Both the position numbers and the translations under genes were made by a program. A stretch of DNA of 49,349 bases from Bacillota bacterium. GTDB taxonomy: Bacteria > Bacillota > Limnochordia > DTU080. Below, in pieces: positions 8,158 to 15,288 of this stretch. The notes beneath the pieces are model-generated. The model worked only from the letters and a program-made list of their open reading frames with translations. It was not told the origin of the DNA and searched no databases. How positions within the stretch are numbered: the stretch's first letter is position 1; each line of letters begins with the position of its first letter. The stretch lies in NCBI GenBank assembly GCA_012840225.1, contig DULU01000014.1, positions 1 through 49,349 on the forward strand, written 5' to 3'.

Positions 8158-9678
8158 ATGTATTATTCAAACGCTATTCTGACACTGGTAGTCACACCTC
8201 TCCTTTCCGCTCCGCTGATCTACCTGATCGGTAGGCTATTCATGCGGACCGGGCGTGCCGGGGCGGCTTCCAACGCCTCCCAACTGGCTTCCCTATTGGC
8301 TTTGGCCGGCACCTGGAAAGCGTATATCGACATTGTCCTCCAGTTCAACCGCAGCAGCGCCACCGCCCTGCGCTATATCACCGGCAGCGTGCCGCTGCAG
8401 GTGGACGGCCTGAGCATCCTCCTCGCCGGGCTGGCGCTCACCCTGGGCACCCTGGTGGTCATCTACTCCCGCATGTATATGAGAAACGAAGACGGCGAGG
8501 AGAAATATTACGCCATGCTGGTGGCCATGACCGGCGCCATGATCGGGCTCGCCTGCGCTGCGGACCTCTTCAACCTGTGGGTCTGGTTTGAAGTGATGGC
8601 TCTCACCTCCTACCTCCTGGTGGCTTTTTACCGTGAGCAAAAAGCCTCCCTGGAAGCCGGAGTGAAATACCTGGTGCAGAGTGCCGCCGGCTCCTCGCTG
8701 GTGCTTTTGGCCATCGCTTTGGTGTTCATGGAGACCGGCACCCTCGACCTCTATCGGATCGGCGCCTCCGCCGTCGGCACCCCGCTGATGCTGGCGGCCG
8801 GAGCTTTATTCGTCGCCGGCTTCGGGGTCAAAGCAGCTTTGGTGCCCTTCCACACCTGGCTGCCCGACGCCCACGCCCAGGCGCCGAGCGGCATCAGCGC
8901 CATGCTCTCCGGCGTGGTGATCGAGGCCGGTCTGGTCGCCTTGTTGCGGGCCATCAGCGCCCTCATGGCTGTTACCCTCTCCTGGGGTGTCCTCCTGATG
9001 ATCTTCGGCGCTTTGAATATGCTGGTGGGCAACCTGATCGCCCTGAAGCAGACCCAGGTGAAGCGCCTGTTGGCCTTCTCCAGCTTAAGTCATGTCGGCT
9101 ATATGGTGATGGGTTTAGGCATCGCCCTGCACGCCGGCACGGCGGCCGGCGCCACCGGCGGTGTGTTCCACCTGATCAACCACGGCCTGATGAAGGGCCT
9201 CGCCTTCTTGGCTGTCGGTGCTCTGCTTTACGCCTTGCATATTGCCAAAGGGAGCCACAACCCCCTGACCATATCCGACCTGGCCGGTGCGGCCAAGCGC
9301 TATCCTCTGGCCACCCTGGCTCTCAGTATCGCCGTCCTGGGCTTGGGCGGACTGCCGCCGCTCGCCGGTTTCATGTCCAAATGGCAGATCCTGGTGGCCG
9401 GAGTGCAAGCCAACAACCGGCTCATCTTCTACCTGGTAATCTTTGCCGCTCTGAATAGCGTCTTGTCGCTTGGCTACTATGCCCCAATCGTCAACGCCGT
9501 CTACAGGCAAAAGCCTTCCGCCGCCGTGCTCAACGGCAGCAGCCTGCCGCTCAGCATGCAGGTGCCGATGGTGCTCCTGTTGCTGGCCGTGGTGGTGTTG
9601 GGTCTTTGGCCCGGACTGGTGCAATGGTTGACGGACCCGGCCGGAAACGCTATTATGGCCACGTTCGGAGGTTATTGA
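8158..9678 (+). CDS. NuoM/NuoN/MnhD-like antiporter-type subunit of group 4 hydrogenase
   Basis: Second proton-conducting transporter-family protein (506 aa from this start, about 14 helices). Motifs include LFNLWVWFEVMALTSYLLVA (conserved Glu), FGVKAALVPFHTWLPDAHAQAPSGISAMLSGVVIEAG and KRLLAFSSLSHVGYMVMGLG. With the preceding gene it gives the complex two antiporter-like units, like MbhH-type or NuoN/NuoM subunits. The frame is open from TTG at 8137, but ATG at 8158 lies four bases after the upstream stop and behind a G-rich site (GGGGGT at 8142), so it is the likelier start. Confidence 0.92.
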   Translation: MYYSNAILTLVVTPLLSAPLIYLIGRLFMRTGRAGAASNASQLASLLALAGTWKAYIDIVLQFNRSSATALRYITGSVPLQVDGLSILLAGLALTLGTLVVIYSRMYMRNEDGEEKYYAMLVAMTGAMIGLACAADLFNLWVWFEVMALTSYLLVAFYREQKASLEAGVKYLVQSAAGSSLVLLAIALVFMETGTLDLYRIGASAVGTPLMLAAGALFVAGFGVKAALVPFHTWLPDAHAQAPSGISAMLSGVVIEAGLVALLRAISALMAVTLSWGVLLMIFGALNMLVGNLIALKQTQVKRLLAFSSLSHVGYMVMGLGIALHAGTAAGATGGVFHLINHGLMKGLAFLAVGALLYALHIAKGSHNPLTISDLAGAAKRYPLATLALSIAVLGLGGLPPLAGFMSKWQILVAGVQANNRLIFYLVIFAALNSVLSLGYYAPIVNAVYRQKPSAAVLNGSSLPLSMQVPMVLLLLAVVVLGLWPGLVQWLTDPAGNAIMATFGGY

Positions 9679-9684
9679 TCTAAA

Positions 9685-9993
9685 ATGAAAGTGCTTCTCA
9701 TACCACCGATCGCCTTTTTGATTTATGTATTGCTCAGCACAGGGCTTTTCTGGCTGGGCCGGCTGCTCGCCCCGGAAAACGTCTCGGATACGAAAGCGAC
9801 TTTGTATGCCAGCGGCGAGGCGCCGCCGAGCACCCCGGCCGCTTTGGGGTATAGGCAATTTTTTGCCATCGCTTTATTCTTCGCCGTTTTGCACCTGGGC
9901 ATATTAGTCCTGGGCACAAGTGAGCTAACCCCGGTGGCGAGCCTGTATATAGGCGGCTTGATCATTGCACTGGCCGCGCTTATCCTAGGATAA
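9685..9993 (+). CDS. NuoA-like membrane subunit of group 4 hydrogenase
   Basis: A 102-residue protein with three hydrophobic segments. The middle has the NuoA/ND3 arrangement: a loop containing YASGEAPPSTPAALGYRQFF, followed by a helix with ALFFAVLHLGILVLGT, where NuoA has Y-x-C/S-G-E and F-x-x-x-D/H-x-E-x. NuoA-type subunits sit next to the H subunit at the junction of the peripheral and membrane arms. Such a subunit is standard in complex I but is not part of the simple six-subunit Ech enzymes, so its presence makes this hydrogenase more complex-I-like. Six bases separate it from the upstream gene. Confidence 0.78.
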   Translation: MKVLLIPPIAFLIYVLLSTGLFWLGRLLAPENVSDTKATLYASGEAPPSTPAALGYRQFFAIALFFAVLHLGILVLGTSELTPVASLYIGGLIIALAALILG

Positions 9994-10012
9994 AGAAAGT
10001 GAGTGTATATCC

Positions 10013-10660
10013 ATGAGCAAGACGGACGGCCGCTTGAAAGAGACCATGGAAAAAATGTCGGCCTGGGCTCGCATCAATTCGCCGTGGGCTATTCACTTCA
10101 ACAGCGGCTCCTGCAACGGCTGCGATATTGAAATATTGGCCACCTTCACTCCCCGCTACGATGTGGAGAGATTCGGCATCAGGCTGAAAGGGAGCCCGCG
10201 CCACGCCGACGTGCTGGTGGTGACCGGGGCGGTGAGCGAGCAAGCCAAGGAAAGACTGAAACGCATTTATGAACAGATGCCCGATCCCAAGTTCGTGGTG
10301 GCGGTCGGCGCCTGCGCATTGGGCGGGGGCGTGTTCCGGGATGCATATAATGTAGTCGGACAGGTGGACAAGGTTATTCCCGTCGATGCATATATCCCCG
10401 GCTGCCCGCCGCGGCCCGAGGCGATCATTGACGGGATCGTCAAGCTGCTGAGCGGTCTGCAAGCCCCGGCAGAGGGAGCGCCGGCCACCGAGCAGGCGGC
10501 CACCGAGCAGGCGGCCACCTCGGAGGCTGAGGCTGAGACTGAGGCTGAGCCGCCGGCGACCGAGTCCGAGACCGCCTCGTCCGACGAGGCATCGACCGCC
10601 GGCAATGCCGGTCTGAAAGACGACAGTCAAAAGAGCAAGGAGAGTGAGGCAGTTTCATGA
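10013..10660 (+). CDS. Small subunit (NuoB/MbhJ/EchC-like) of group 4 [NiFe] hydrogenase
   Basis: This subunit carries the proximal [4Fe-4S] cluster next to the NiFe site. The four expected ligands are visible: Cys34 and Cys37 (SCNGCDIE), Cys101 (GACALGGG) and Cys131 (GCPPRP). The conserved domain ends near residue 150. After it comes a roughly 65-residue hydrophilic tail rich in Ala, Glu, Thr and Ser, built partly on 15-bp and 6-bp DNA repeats; relatives normally stop soon after the core. The ribosome binding site is weak. The stop overlaps the next start (ATGA), indicating coupled translation with the NuoC-like subunit. Confidence 0.95.
   Translation: MSKTDGRLKETMEKMSAWARINSPWAIHFNSGSCNGCDIEILATFTPRYDVERFGIRLKGSPRHADVLVVTGAVSEQAKERLKRIYEQMPDPKFVVAVGACALGGGVFRDAYNVVGQVDKVIPVDAYIPGCPPRPEAIIDGIVKLLSGLQAPAEGAPATEQAATEQAATSEAEAETEAEPPATESETASSDEASTAGNAGLKDDSQKSKESEAVS
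10484..10550 (+). repeat. Tandem repeats encoding the acidic tail of the small subunit
   Basis: Two exact 15-bp units gccaccgagcaggcg (10484-10498, 10499-10513) are followed from about 10523 by hexanucleotide units of the form gaggct/gagact. Together they encode EQAATEQAAT and an (EA/ET)n stretch in the C-terminal tail. Confidence 0.85.
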
Positions 10661-11133
10661 GCACGGAGTCGGTTTTGCAAAACGGTAGCGAACTCCTCAA
10701 AGAGTTCACGGTGGAACAGTTGACCCCTGAAGAACACCGGTTGGATCTGGTGATCAAGCCGGAAGACCTGACTGCCGCCGTCTCCCGTCTTCAACAGGCC
10801 GGTTGGGACTATCTGGCCGGCATCACCGGGCTCGATCCCGGAGTAAAGAAAGGCGAAGACGAAGGGAACAGCTTTTTCGAAGTGTTGTATCATTTCTGCT
10901 CAGGTCGGTATGTGCTGACTTTGCGCGCCAGGGTCTCCCGAAAGGAGCCGAAAATCGCTTCCATCTGCGGCATCATCCCTTCGGCCTCCTTTTTTGAGCG
11001 GGAATTGATGGAGATGTTCGGGATCACCGTGGTCGACACGCCTAATCCCGAGCGCCTTTTCCTGCCCGACAGCTGGCCGGAAGGCGTCTATCCCCTGCGC
11101 AAGGATTTTGCGGGCCGGGAAGTAACCGCCTGA
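10657..11133 (+). CDS. NuoC/EchD/MbhK-like subunit of group 4 hydrogenase
   Basis: A 158-residue soluble protein matching the 30-kDa (NuoC) family, which packs against the large catalytic subunit. Recognisable parts: WDYLAGITGLD near residue 50, FEVLYHFCSGRYVLTLRARV, and the hallmark segment FFERELMEMFGITVVDTPNPERLFLPDSWPEGVYPLRKDF at the end, which corresponds to the NuoC signature around ERE-x-x-D/EMFGI. It overlaps the small-subunit gene by four bases and lies 28 bases before the large-subunit gene. Confidence 0.92.
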   Translation: MSTESVLQNGSELLKEFTVEQLTPEEHRLDLVIKPEDLTAAVSRLQQAGWDYLAGITGLDPGVKKGEDEGNSFFEVLYHFCSGRYVLTLRARVSRKEPKIASICGIIPSASFFERELMEMFGITVVDTPNPERLFLPDSWPEGVYPLRKDFAGREVTA

Positions 11134-11161
11134 AATTGCTTTACGGAAGGAGAAGCGAACG

Positions 11162-12361
11162 GTGCATACCAGTGAACATAGAGAGCAATTCATTGTCCCC
11201 ATCGGGCCGCAGCACCCGGCCTTGAAAGAGCCCGGACACTTTGAGTTCACCGTCGACGGCGAAACGGTGACGGCGGCTTCCGCCCGTCTGGGCTACGCCC
11301 ACCGGGGAATAGAGAAAGCCTGCGAGCAGCGCACCTGGGTGCAGAACCTCTACCTTTTCGAGCGGGTGTGCGGCATCTGCTCCCACATCCATGCCACCTG
11401 CTACGCCGCCGCCGTGGAAAAGCTGGCCGGCGTGGAGGCCCCGCCCCGCGCTCAGGCCATCCGCGAAGTGGTGGCCGAGCTGGAGCGCATCCACAGCCAC
11501 CTCCTGTGGCTGGGCGTGGCGGCTCATGAAGCCGGGTTCGACACCCTCTTCATGTATACCTGGCGCGACCGGGAGACCGTGATGGACCTCCTGGAAGTGA
11601 TCACCGGCAACCGGGTGAACTATTCGGCCAACATCTTGGGTGGGGTGAAGAACGATATCACCCCCGAGCAGTCTGCCGAAGTCTTGAAGGGTTTGGACTT
11701 CCTGGAAAAACGCATCCAGCACTATCTGCATGTAGTGCAAAACGACGAATTCTTCCTTCAGAGAACTCGCGGCATCGGCGTCACCACCAAAGAGATGGCC
11801 GAGAGACTGGGCATTGTCGGCCCGACGGCCCGGGCTTCGGGAGTGGCCCGCGATGTGCGGGTGGACTCCCCCTATATCGCCTACCCGCAATTCCCCGTCA
11901 ACATGATGGTGGAAGAGAGCGGCGACCTGGAGGCCCGCACGGTGATCCGCATCAAAGAGCTTACGGAATCCTGCCGGGTGATCCGCCAGATCCTGGAGAA
12001 CATGCCCGAGGGCGAAATTGAGACGAAAATGCCCCGCCGCATTAAAGAGGGCGAGGTCCTGATGCGGGTGGAAGCGCCCAGGGGAGAACTCTGGTATTTC
12101 GTAAAAAGCAACGGCGGGGAGAAGCCTGAGCGGGTGCATGTGCGCACCCCTACCATACCCAACATGGCCTCCGTCGTCGCTTTGGCCGTCGGCCACCAAC
12201 TGGCGGACATCCCCATGATCTTGGCCGGCATCGATCCGTGTTTCTCCTGCCAGGACAGGGCGGTGATCGTCAATTATGCCAAAGGCGGTCACGATCACTG
12301 GACCTGGGAGGACCTGCGCCGGTACGGTATTGAGTATTATCGCAAACAGAGGCGGGTGTAA
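11162..12361 (+). CDS. Catalytic large subunit (NuoD/HycE/MbhL-like) of group 4 [NiFe] hydrogenase
   Basis: This is the subunit that binds the NiFe centre and makes or uses H2. Both cysteine pairs are present: Cys70/Cys73 in ERVCGICSHIH and Cys360/Cys363 in DPCFSCQDR, so it is a real hydrogenase and not a complex I NuoD or a cofactor-less Ehr homologue. The sequence continues 33 residues beyond Arg366. In E. coli HycE a C-terminal peptide of similar length is removed after the Arg of the same motif by HycI, and a HycI-like protease is encoded at the end of this operon. It starts at GTG 11162 behind AAGGAGAAG. Confidence 0.97.
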   Translation: MHTSEHREQFIVPIGPQHPALKEPGHFEFTVDGETVTAASARLGYAHRGIEKACEQRTWVQNLYLFERVCGICSHIHATCYAAAVEKLAGVEAPPRAQAIREVVAELERIHSHLLWLGVAAHEAGFDTLFMYTWRDRETVMDLLEVITGNRVNYSANILGGVKNDITPEQSAEVLKGLDFLEKRIQHYLHVVQNDEFFLQRTRGIGVTTKEMAERLGIVGPTARASGVARDVRVDSPYIAYPQFPVNMMVEESGDLEARTVIRIKELTESCRVIRQILENMPEGEIETKMPRRIKEGEVLMRVEAPRGELWYFVKSNGGEKPERVHVRTPTIPNMASVVALAVGHQLADIPMILAGIDPCFSCQDRAVIVNYAKGGHDHWTWEDLRRYGIEYYRKQRRV

Positions 12362-12367
12362 CTATCA

Positions 12368-13300
12368 ATGAACAATATCAATGGACTGATAGCTTTGCTG
12401 CTCTTCCCCAGCGGCCTCTTTATCATGGCCGGCGGTCTGGCCTATCAATGGATCGACCGCAAGCTGGTGGCTCAGCTGCAAAACCGGATCGGTCCGCGCT
12501 GGTTCCAACCGTTTGCCGATGTGGTCAAGCTGTTGGTCAAAGAAGAAGTGATTCCCGAGGGGGCCAATCCCTGGCTGTTTCAGGCCATGCCCATCCTGGC
12601 GCTGGCTTCCGCCCTCACGGCGGTGTTATATGTGCCCATGTTCGGCTTGAGAGCCGCCTACTCTTTTCCGGGTGATCTGATCGTCACCGTCTATCTCATG
12701 AGCGTGCTGACCATCTCCATCGCTTTGGCCGGCACCAACACCCTCACCCGGTTTTCCCTCGTCGGCGCCACCCGGGCCCTGACCCAGCTTTTCTGCTACG
12801 AAGCGCCTTTCCTTTTGGCTCTCCTGGGTCCGGCCATCGCCGCCGGTTCCTGGCAGATCGGCGAGATAGCCGCCTATGCCGGGAAAAACTGGTGGATGAT
12901 CATCACCCAGCCGGTCGGTTTCTTCATCGCCATGGTCGGTCTGATGGGCAAGCTGGAGCTGCCGCCGTTTGACGCCCCGGAAGCGGAAACCGAGATCGTG
13001 GCCGGCGCTTTGACCGAATATAGCGGCAGAGGTTACGCTTTGTTCCGCCTCGCCCAAGGGGTGGAGCTGATTGTCGGCCTGACTCTGATCTCCCTCTTCT
13101 ACCTGGGCGGCATCAGCAATCCCCTGTTCTTCATCGTGAAAACACTCTGCCTGCTCTTCATCCTGGCCGCCCTGCAAGCCTTGCTCACCAGGCTGCGCAT
13201 CGACCAAACCGTCGGTCTCTGGTGGCGCTTCATCGCCGTGCTTGGTCTCCTGCAGTTCCTGGCCATCGCTATTTTCGCTACTTGGAGGTGGATTGGCTGA
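12368..13300 (+). CDS. NuoH/EchB/MbhM-like membrane subunit of group 4 hydrogenase
   Basis: An eight-helix membrane protein (310 aa) that anchors the catalytic arm and links it to the ion-pumping subunits. Diagnostic stretches are DRKLVAQLQNRIGPRWFQPFADVVKLLVKE near the N-terminus and GLMGKLELPPFDAPEAETEIVAGALTEYSGRGYALF in the middle, which holds the conserved acidic loop of the NuoH family. It starts seven bases after the large subunit. Its stop overlaps the next start (TGATG), so it is coupled with the ferredoxin-like subunit. Confidence 0.95.
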   Translation: MNNINGLIALLLFPSGLFIMAGGLAYQWIDRKLVAQLQNRIGPRWFQPFADVVKLLVKEEVIPEGANPWLFQAMPILALASALTAVLYVPMFGLRAAYSFPGDLIVTVYLMSVLTISIALAGTNTLTRFSLVGATRALTQLFCYEAPFLLALLGPAIAAGSWQIGEIAAYAGKNWWMIITQPVGFFIAMVGLMGKLELPPFDAPEAETEIVAGALTEYSGRGYALFRLAQGVELIVGLTLISLFYLGGISNPLFFIVKTLCLLFILAALQALLTRLRIDQTVGLWWRFIAVLGLLQFLAIAIFATWRWIG

Positions 13301-13752
13301 TGAGAATAGCCACCATGATTGGCGATATAAGCCGATCTCTCTTCAGAAAACCGGTCACCCGGCAATATCCGTTCGAGAAATCCGCCACCCCGAAAGCTTT
13401 GCGCGGCCGGGTGGAATGGGATGCCGCCAAATGCACCGGCTGCAATCTATGCGTGCGCGACTGCCCGGCCATGGCCTTGGACCTGCACATTTTAGACCGG
13501 AAAAATAAGCAGTTCGTCATGCGCTACCATCTCGACCGCTGCGTCTTCTGCGCCCAGTGCGAGGAAAGCTGCCGCTTCGATGCCATCCATCTGTCGGATA
13601 AAAAGTGGGAGCTGGCTGCCCTCACCCAGGATCCCTTCGACATCTTTTATGGAGAAGAGAACAATGTGCGCACCGTCGTGGAAAAAGTGCTTAAAGGAAA
13701 TGCTGGCCAAGACGCCGGCAAAGATAGCGGGGCAAAAGCCCAGGCCAAGTGA
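13300..13752 (+). CDS. NuoI/EchF/MbhN-like 2x[4Fe-4S] subunit of group 4 hydrogenase
   Basis: An electron-transfer subunit that probably accepts electrons from reduced ferredoxin. It has two complete [4Fe-4S] motifs, Cys45/48/51/55 (CTGCNLCVRDCP) and Cys81/84/87/91 (CVFCAQCEESC). The last 20 residues are a hydrophilic Gly/Ala/Lys tail. The frame is open from 13222, but ATG 13300 overlaps the NuoH-like stop and gives the usual length (150 aa). No NuoEFG-type NADH module follows, which supports ferredoxin as the electron partner. Confidence 0.95.
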   Translation: MRIATMIGDISRSLFRKPVTRQYPFEKSATPKALRGRVEWDAAKCTGCNLCVRDCPAMALDLHILDRKNKQFVMRYHLDRCVFCAQCEESCRFDAIHLSDKKWELAALTQDPFDIFYGEENNVRTVVEKVLKGNAGQDAGKDSGAKAQAK

Positions 13753-14245
13753 AGCCCGGCCAGATTGGCGCATCGCTCTGGTGGGTATGGGGAACGAATT
13801 GAACGGCGATGACGCCGCCGGAATTGAAGTGGTAAAGAAGCTTGTACCGGTCGCCGCCTCCGGCCGCGACCGGTTGCTTGTTCTAAATGCCGGTCTGGCC
13901 CCGGAAAATTTCACCGGGGTGCTGCGCCGCTTCGCCCCCGACTTGGTGATATTGATCGATGCCGCCCTGATGGGCGAGAAGCCGGGCACCATCCGCATTC
14001 TGCCCTGGGAGGAGACGCAAGGCCTCTCGGCCTCCACCCATACCATGCCTCCCTATATGCTGGCGCGCTTCCTGGTGGAAGAGCTGGACACCTCTGTGGC
14101 TCTGCTGGGGATCGAACCGGCCGACACCTCCCTTTGGGCGCCGCTGTCGCCGGCCGTGCAGGCGGCGGTTGCAGAAGCCGCCGACGGGCTCGCAGCGCTT
14201 TTGGCCCTCGCCGGCGCGCCACCCGACGAAGCGCCAGCGGAGTAA
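13700..14245 (+). CDS. HycI/HyaD-family hydrogenase maturation endopeptidase
   Basis: Nickel-dependent protease that trims the C-terminus of the large subunit after metal insertion. It shows the family signature RIALVGMGNELNGDDAAGIEVVKKL (the acidic residue of GNxLxxDD is a metal ligand), LIDAALMGEKPGTIRIL with the second acidic ligand, and STHTMPPYML with the conserved histidine. The frame opens at 13580, but ATG 13700 overlaps the ferredoxin-like gene by 53 bases and leaves only a short leader before the Rossmann-like core, so it is chosen; ATG 13664 is an alternative. Last gene of the operon; it ends seven bases from a convergent gene. Confidence 0.88.
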   Translation: MLAKTPAKIAGQKPRPSEARPDWRIALVGMGNELNGDDAAGIEVVKKLVPVAASGRDRLLVLNAGLAPENFTGVLRRFAPDLVILIDAALMGEKPGTIRILPWEETQGLSASTHTMPPYMLARFLVEELDTSVALLGIEPADTSLWAPLSPAVQAAVAEAADGLAALLALAGAPPDEAPAE

Positions 14246-14251
14246 ATCCGC

Positions 14252-15259
14252 CTACAGTTTTTCCGGGGAAGCCCCGGCCAAGAGCAGAGCCCCGACCACG
14301 GGTTCATAGGCCGGCGGCTTCACCCGGCAGCGCACTCCCAACCTTTCGCCTTTAGCCTCTATCTTGCGGACCACCAGCTCGCGCAGCACCGGCGAGTGGC
14401 GGATCACCCCACCCTGGTAGCTGACAGGGATCGGTCCGGTCGGTCGCTCGCCCTCCCCTTCTCCGGAATAAAGCCGGCTGACGACTGCCAACACGCTTTG
14501 CGCCAACGCCTCGGCCGCCTCATCCAAGATGGCGAGGCATACCGGGTCGCCTGCGGCGGCGAGCTCTGCCACCACCGGGCTCAGGGCGGCAATATCGCTC
14601 ACTTTTATCCGGCCTTCATATACCATAGGCACAAGCTGCGACAAAGCACTTACCTGAAAATGAGCCGTCACCGCCGCCACCAGGCCGGAAGAGGTCTTAT
14701 CCTCCCTCCGCCCGTCCTGGATGGCAAATGCGGCTCGCAAGGCGGCCCGGCCGATGTCGTAACCGCTGCCGGCATCGCCCAAGAGCCAACCCCAGCCATC
14801 CGCCCGAAAGGTGCGGTTGCCGGGAGAACGTCCATAGGCCACCGCTCCGGTACCCACGATGAGCACGACCCCGGGTGCGCCTCCCAACGCTCCGGCCAAG
14901 GCTATTTCGATATCCGAGACCACTAGGATCCGCTCCGGGGAGACTGGATAACCCCTTTCTCCCAGAAAACGGGAGACGCCTTCGCTGAGCGGCTGCCCGG
15001 CGGGGAGAGAGGCTGCCCCGCTGATGCCCAGGCATACGGCATCAATGGCTCCAGGCCGGGCTGGTACGGGTCGGCCATGCTCTGCGGCTTTGGTCAAGGC
15101 TTGCTCTAGTGTCTGGCCGATAGACTGCAAAGCCCGCTCCAGGCCGCCGGACAAGGCACAGGCCGGCCCGCCGGCCTCGGCCAAAATGCCTTCCTCATCG
15201 TCGTAAATCAGGCTGCGGGTGCTGGTCCCGCCCCCATCGATCCCAATTCTGACAGGCAT
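14252..15259 (-). CDS. BadF/BadG-family ATPase, probable amino-sugar (MurNAc/GlcNAc) kinase
   Basis: ASKHA-fold sugar kinase-like protein of 335 residues. ATP-binding signatures are visible: IGIDGGGTSTRSLIYD at the N-terminus, VLIVGTGAVAYG, and GWGWLLGDAGSGYDIGRAAL. The family includes N-acetylglucosamine kinase and clostridial MurK, which phosphorylates MurNAc and GlcNAc. The upstream neighbour is NamZ-like, so a role in salvage of cell-wall amino sugars is inferred. A TTG at 15292 would extend it by 11 residues; ATG 15259 sits behind GGGGAT and starts directly before the phosphate-binding motif. It is 30 bases after the namZ stop and therefore in the same operon. Confidence 0.8.
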   Translation of the reverse strand: MPVRIGIDGGGTSTRSLIYDDEEGILAEAGGPACALSGGLERALQSIGQTLEQALTKAAEHGRPVPARPGAIDAVCLGISGAASLPAGQPLSEGVSRFLGERGYPVSPERILVVSDIEIALAGALGGAPGVVLIVGTGAVAYGRSPGNRTFRADGWGWLLGDAGSGYDIGRAALRAAFAIQDGRREDKTSSGLVAAVTAHFQVSALSQLVPMVYEGRIKVSDIAALSPVVAELAAAGDPVCLAILDEAAEALAQSVLAVVSRLYSGEGEGERPTGPIPVSYQGGVIRHSPVLRELVVRKIEAKGERLGVRCRVKPPAYEPVVGALLLAGASPEKL

Positions 15260-15288
15260 CCAAGCACATCCCCCTGCCCAGCTAAGCT

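Noticed and set aside
11141-12298. 385-aa antisense open frame across the hydrogenase large-subunit gene
   Set aside because: It mirrors a well-conserved gene; high GC produces long antisense frames. His/Asp-rich composition, no recognisable domain.
5484-13752. Respiratory complex I (NADH:quinone oxidoreductase)
   Set aside because: The D-like subunit keeps both CxxC pairs for NiFe, the operon has a HycI-type protease and adjacent hyp genes, and NuoE/F/G are missing.
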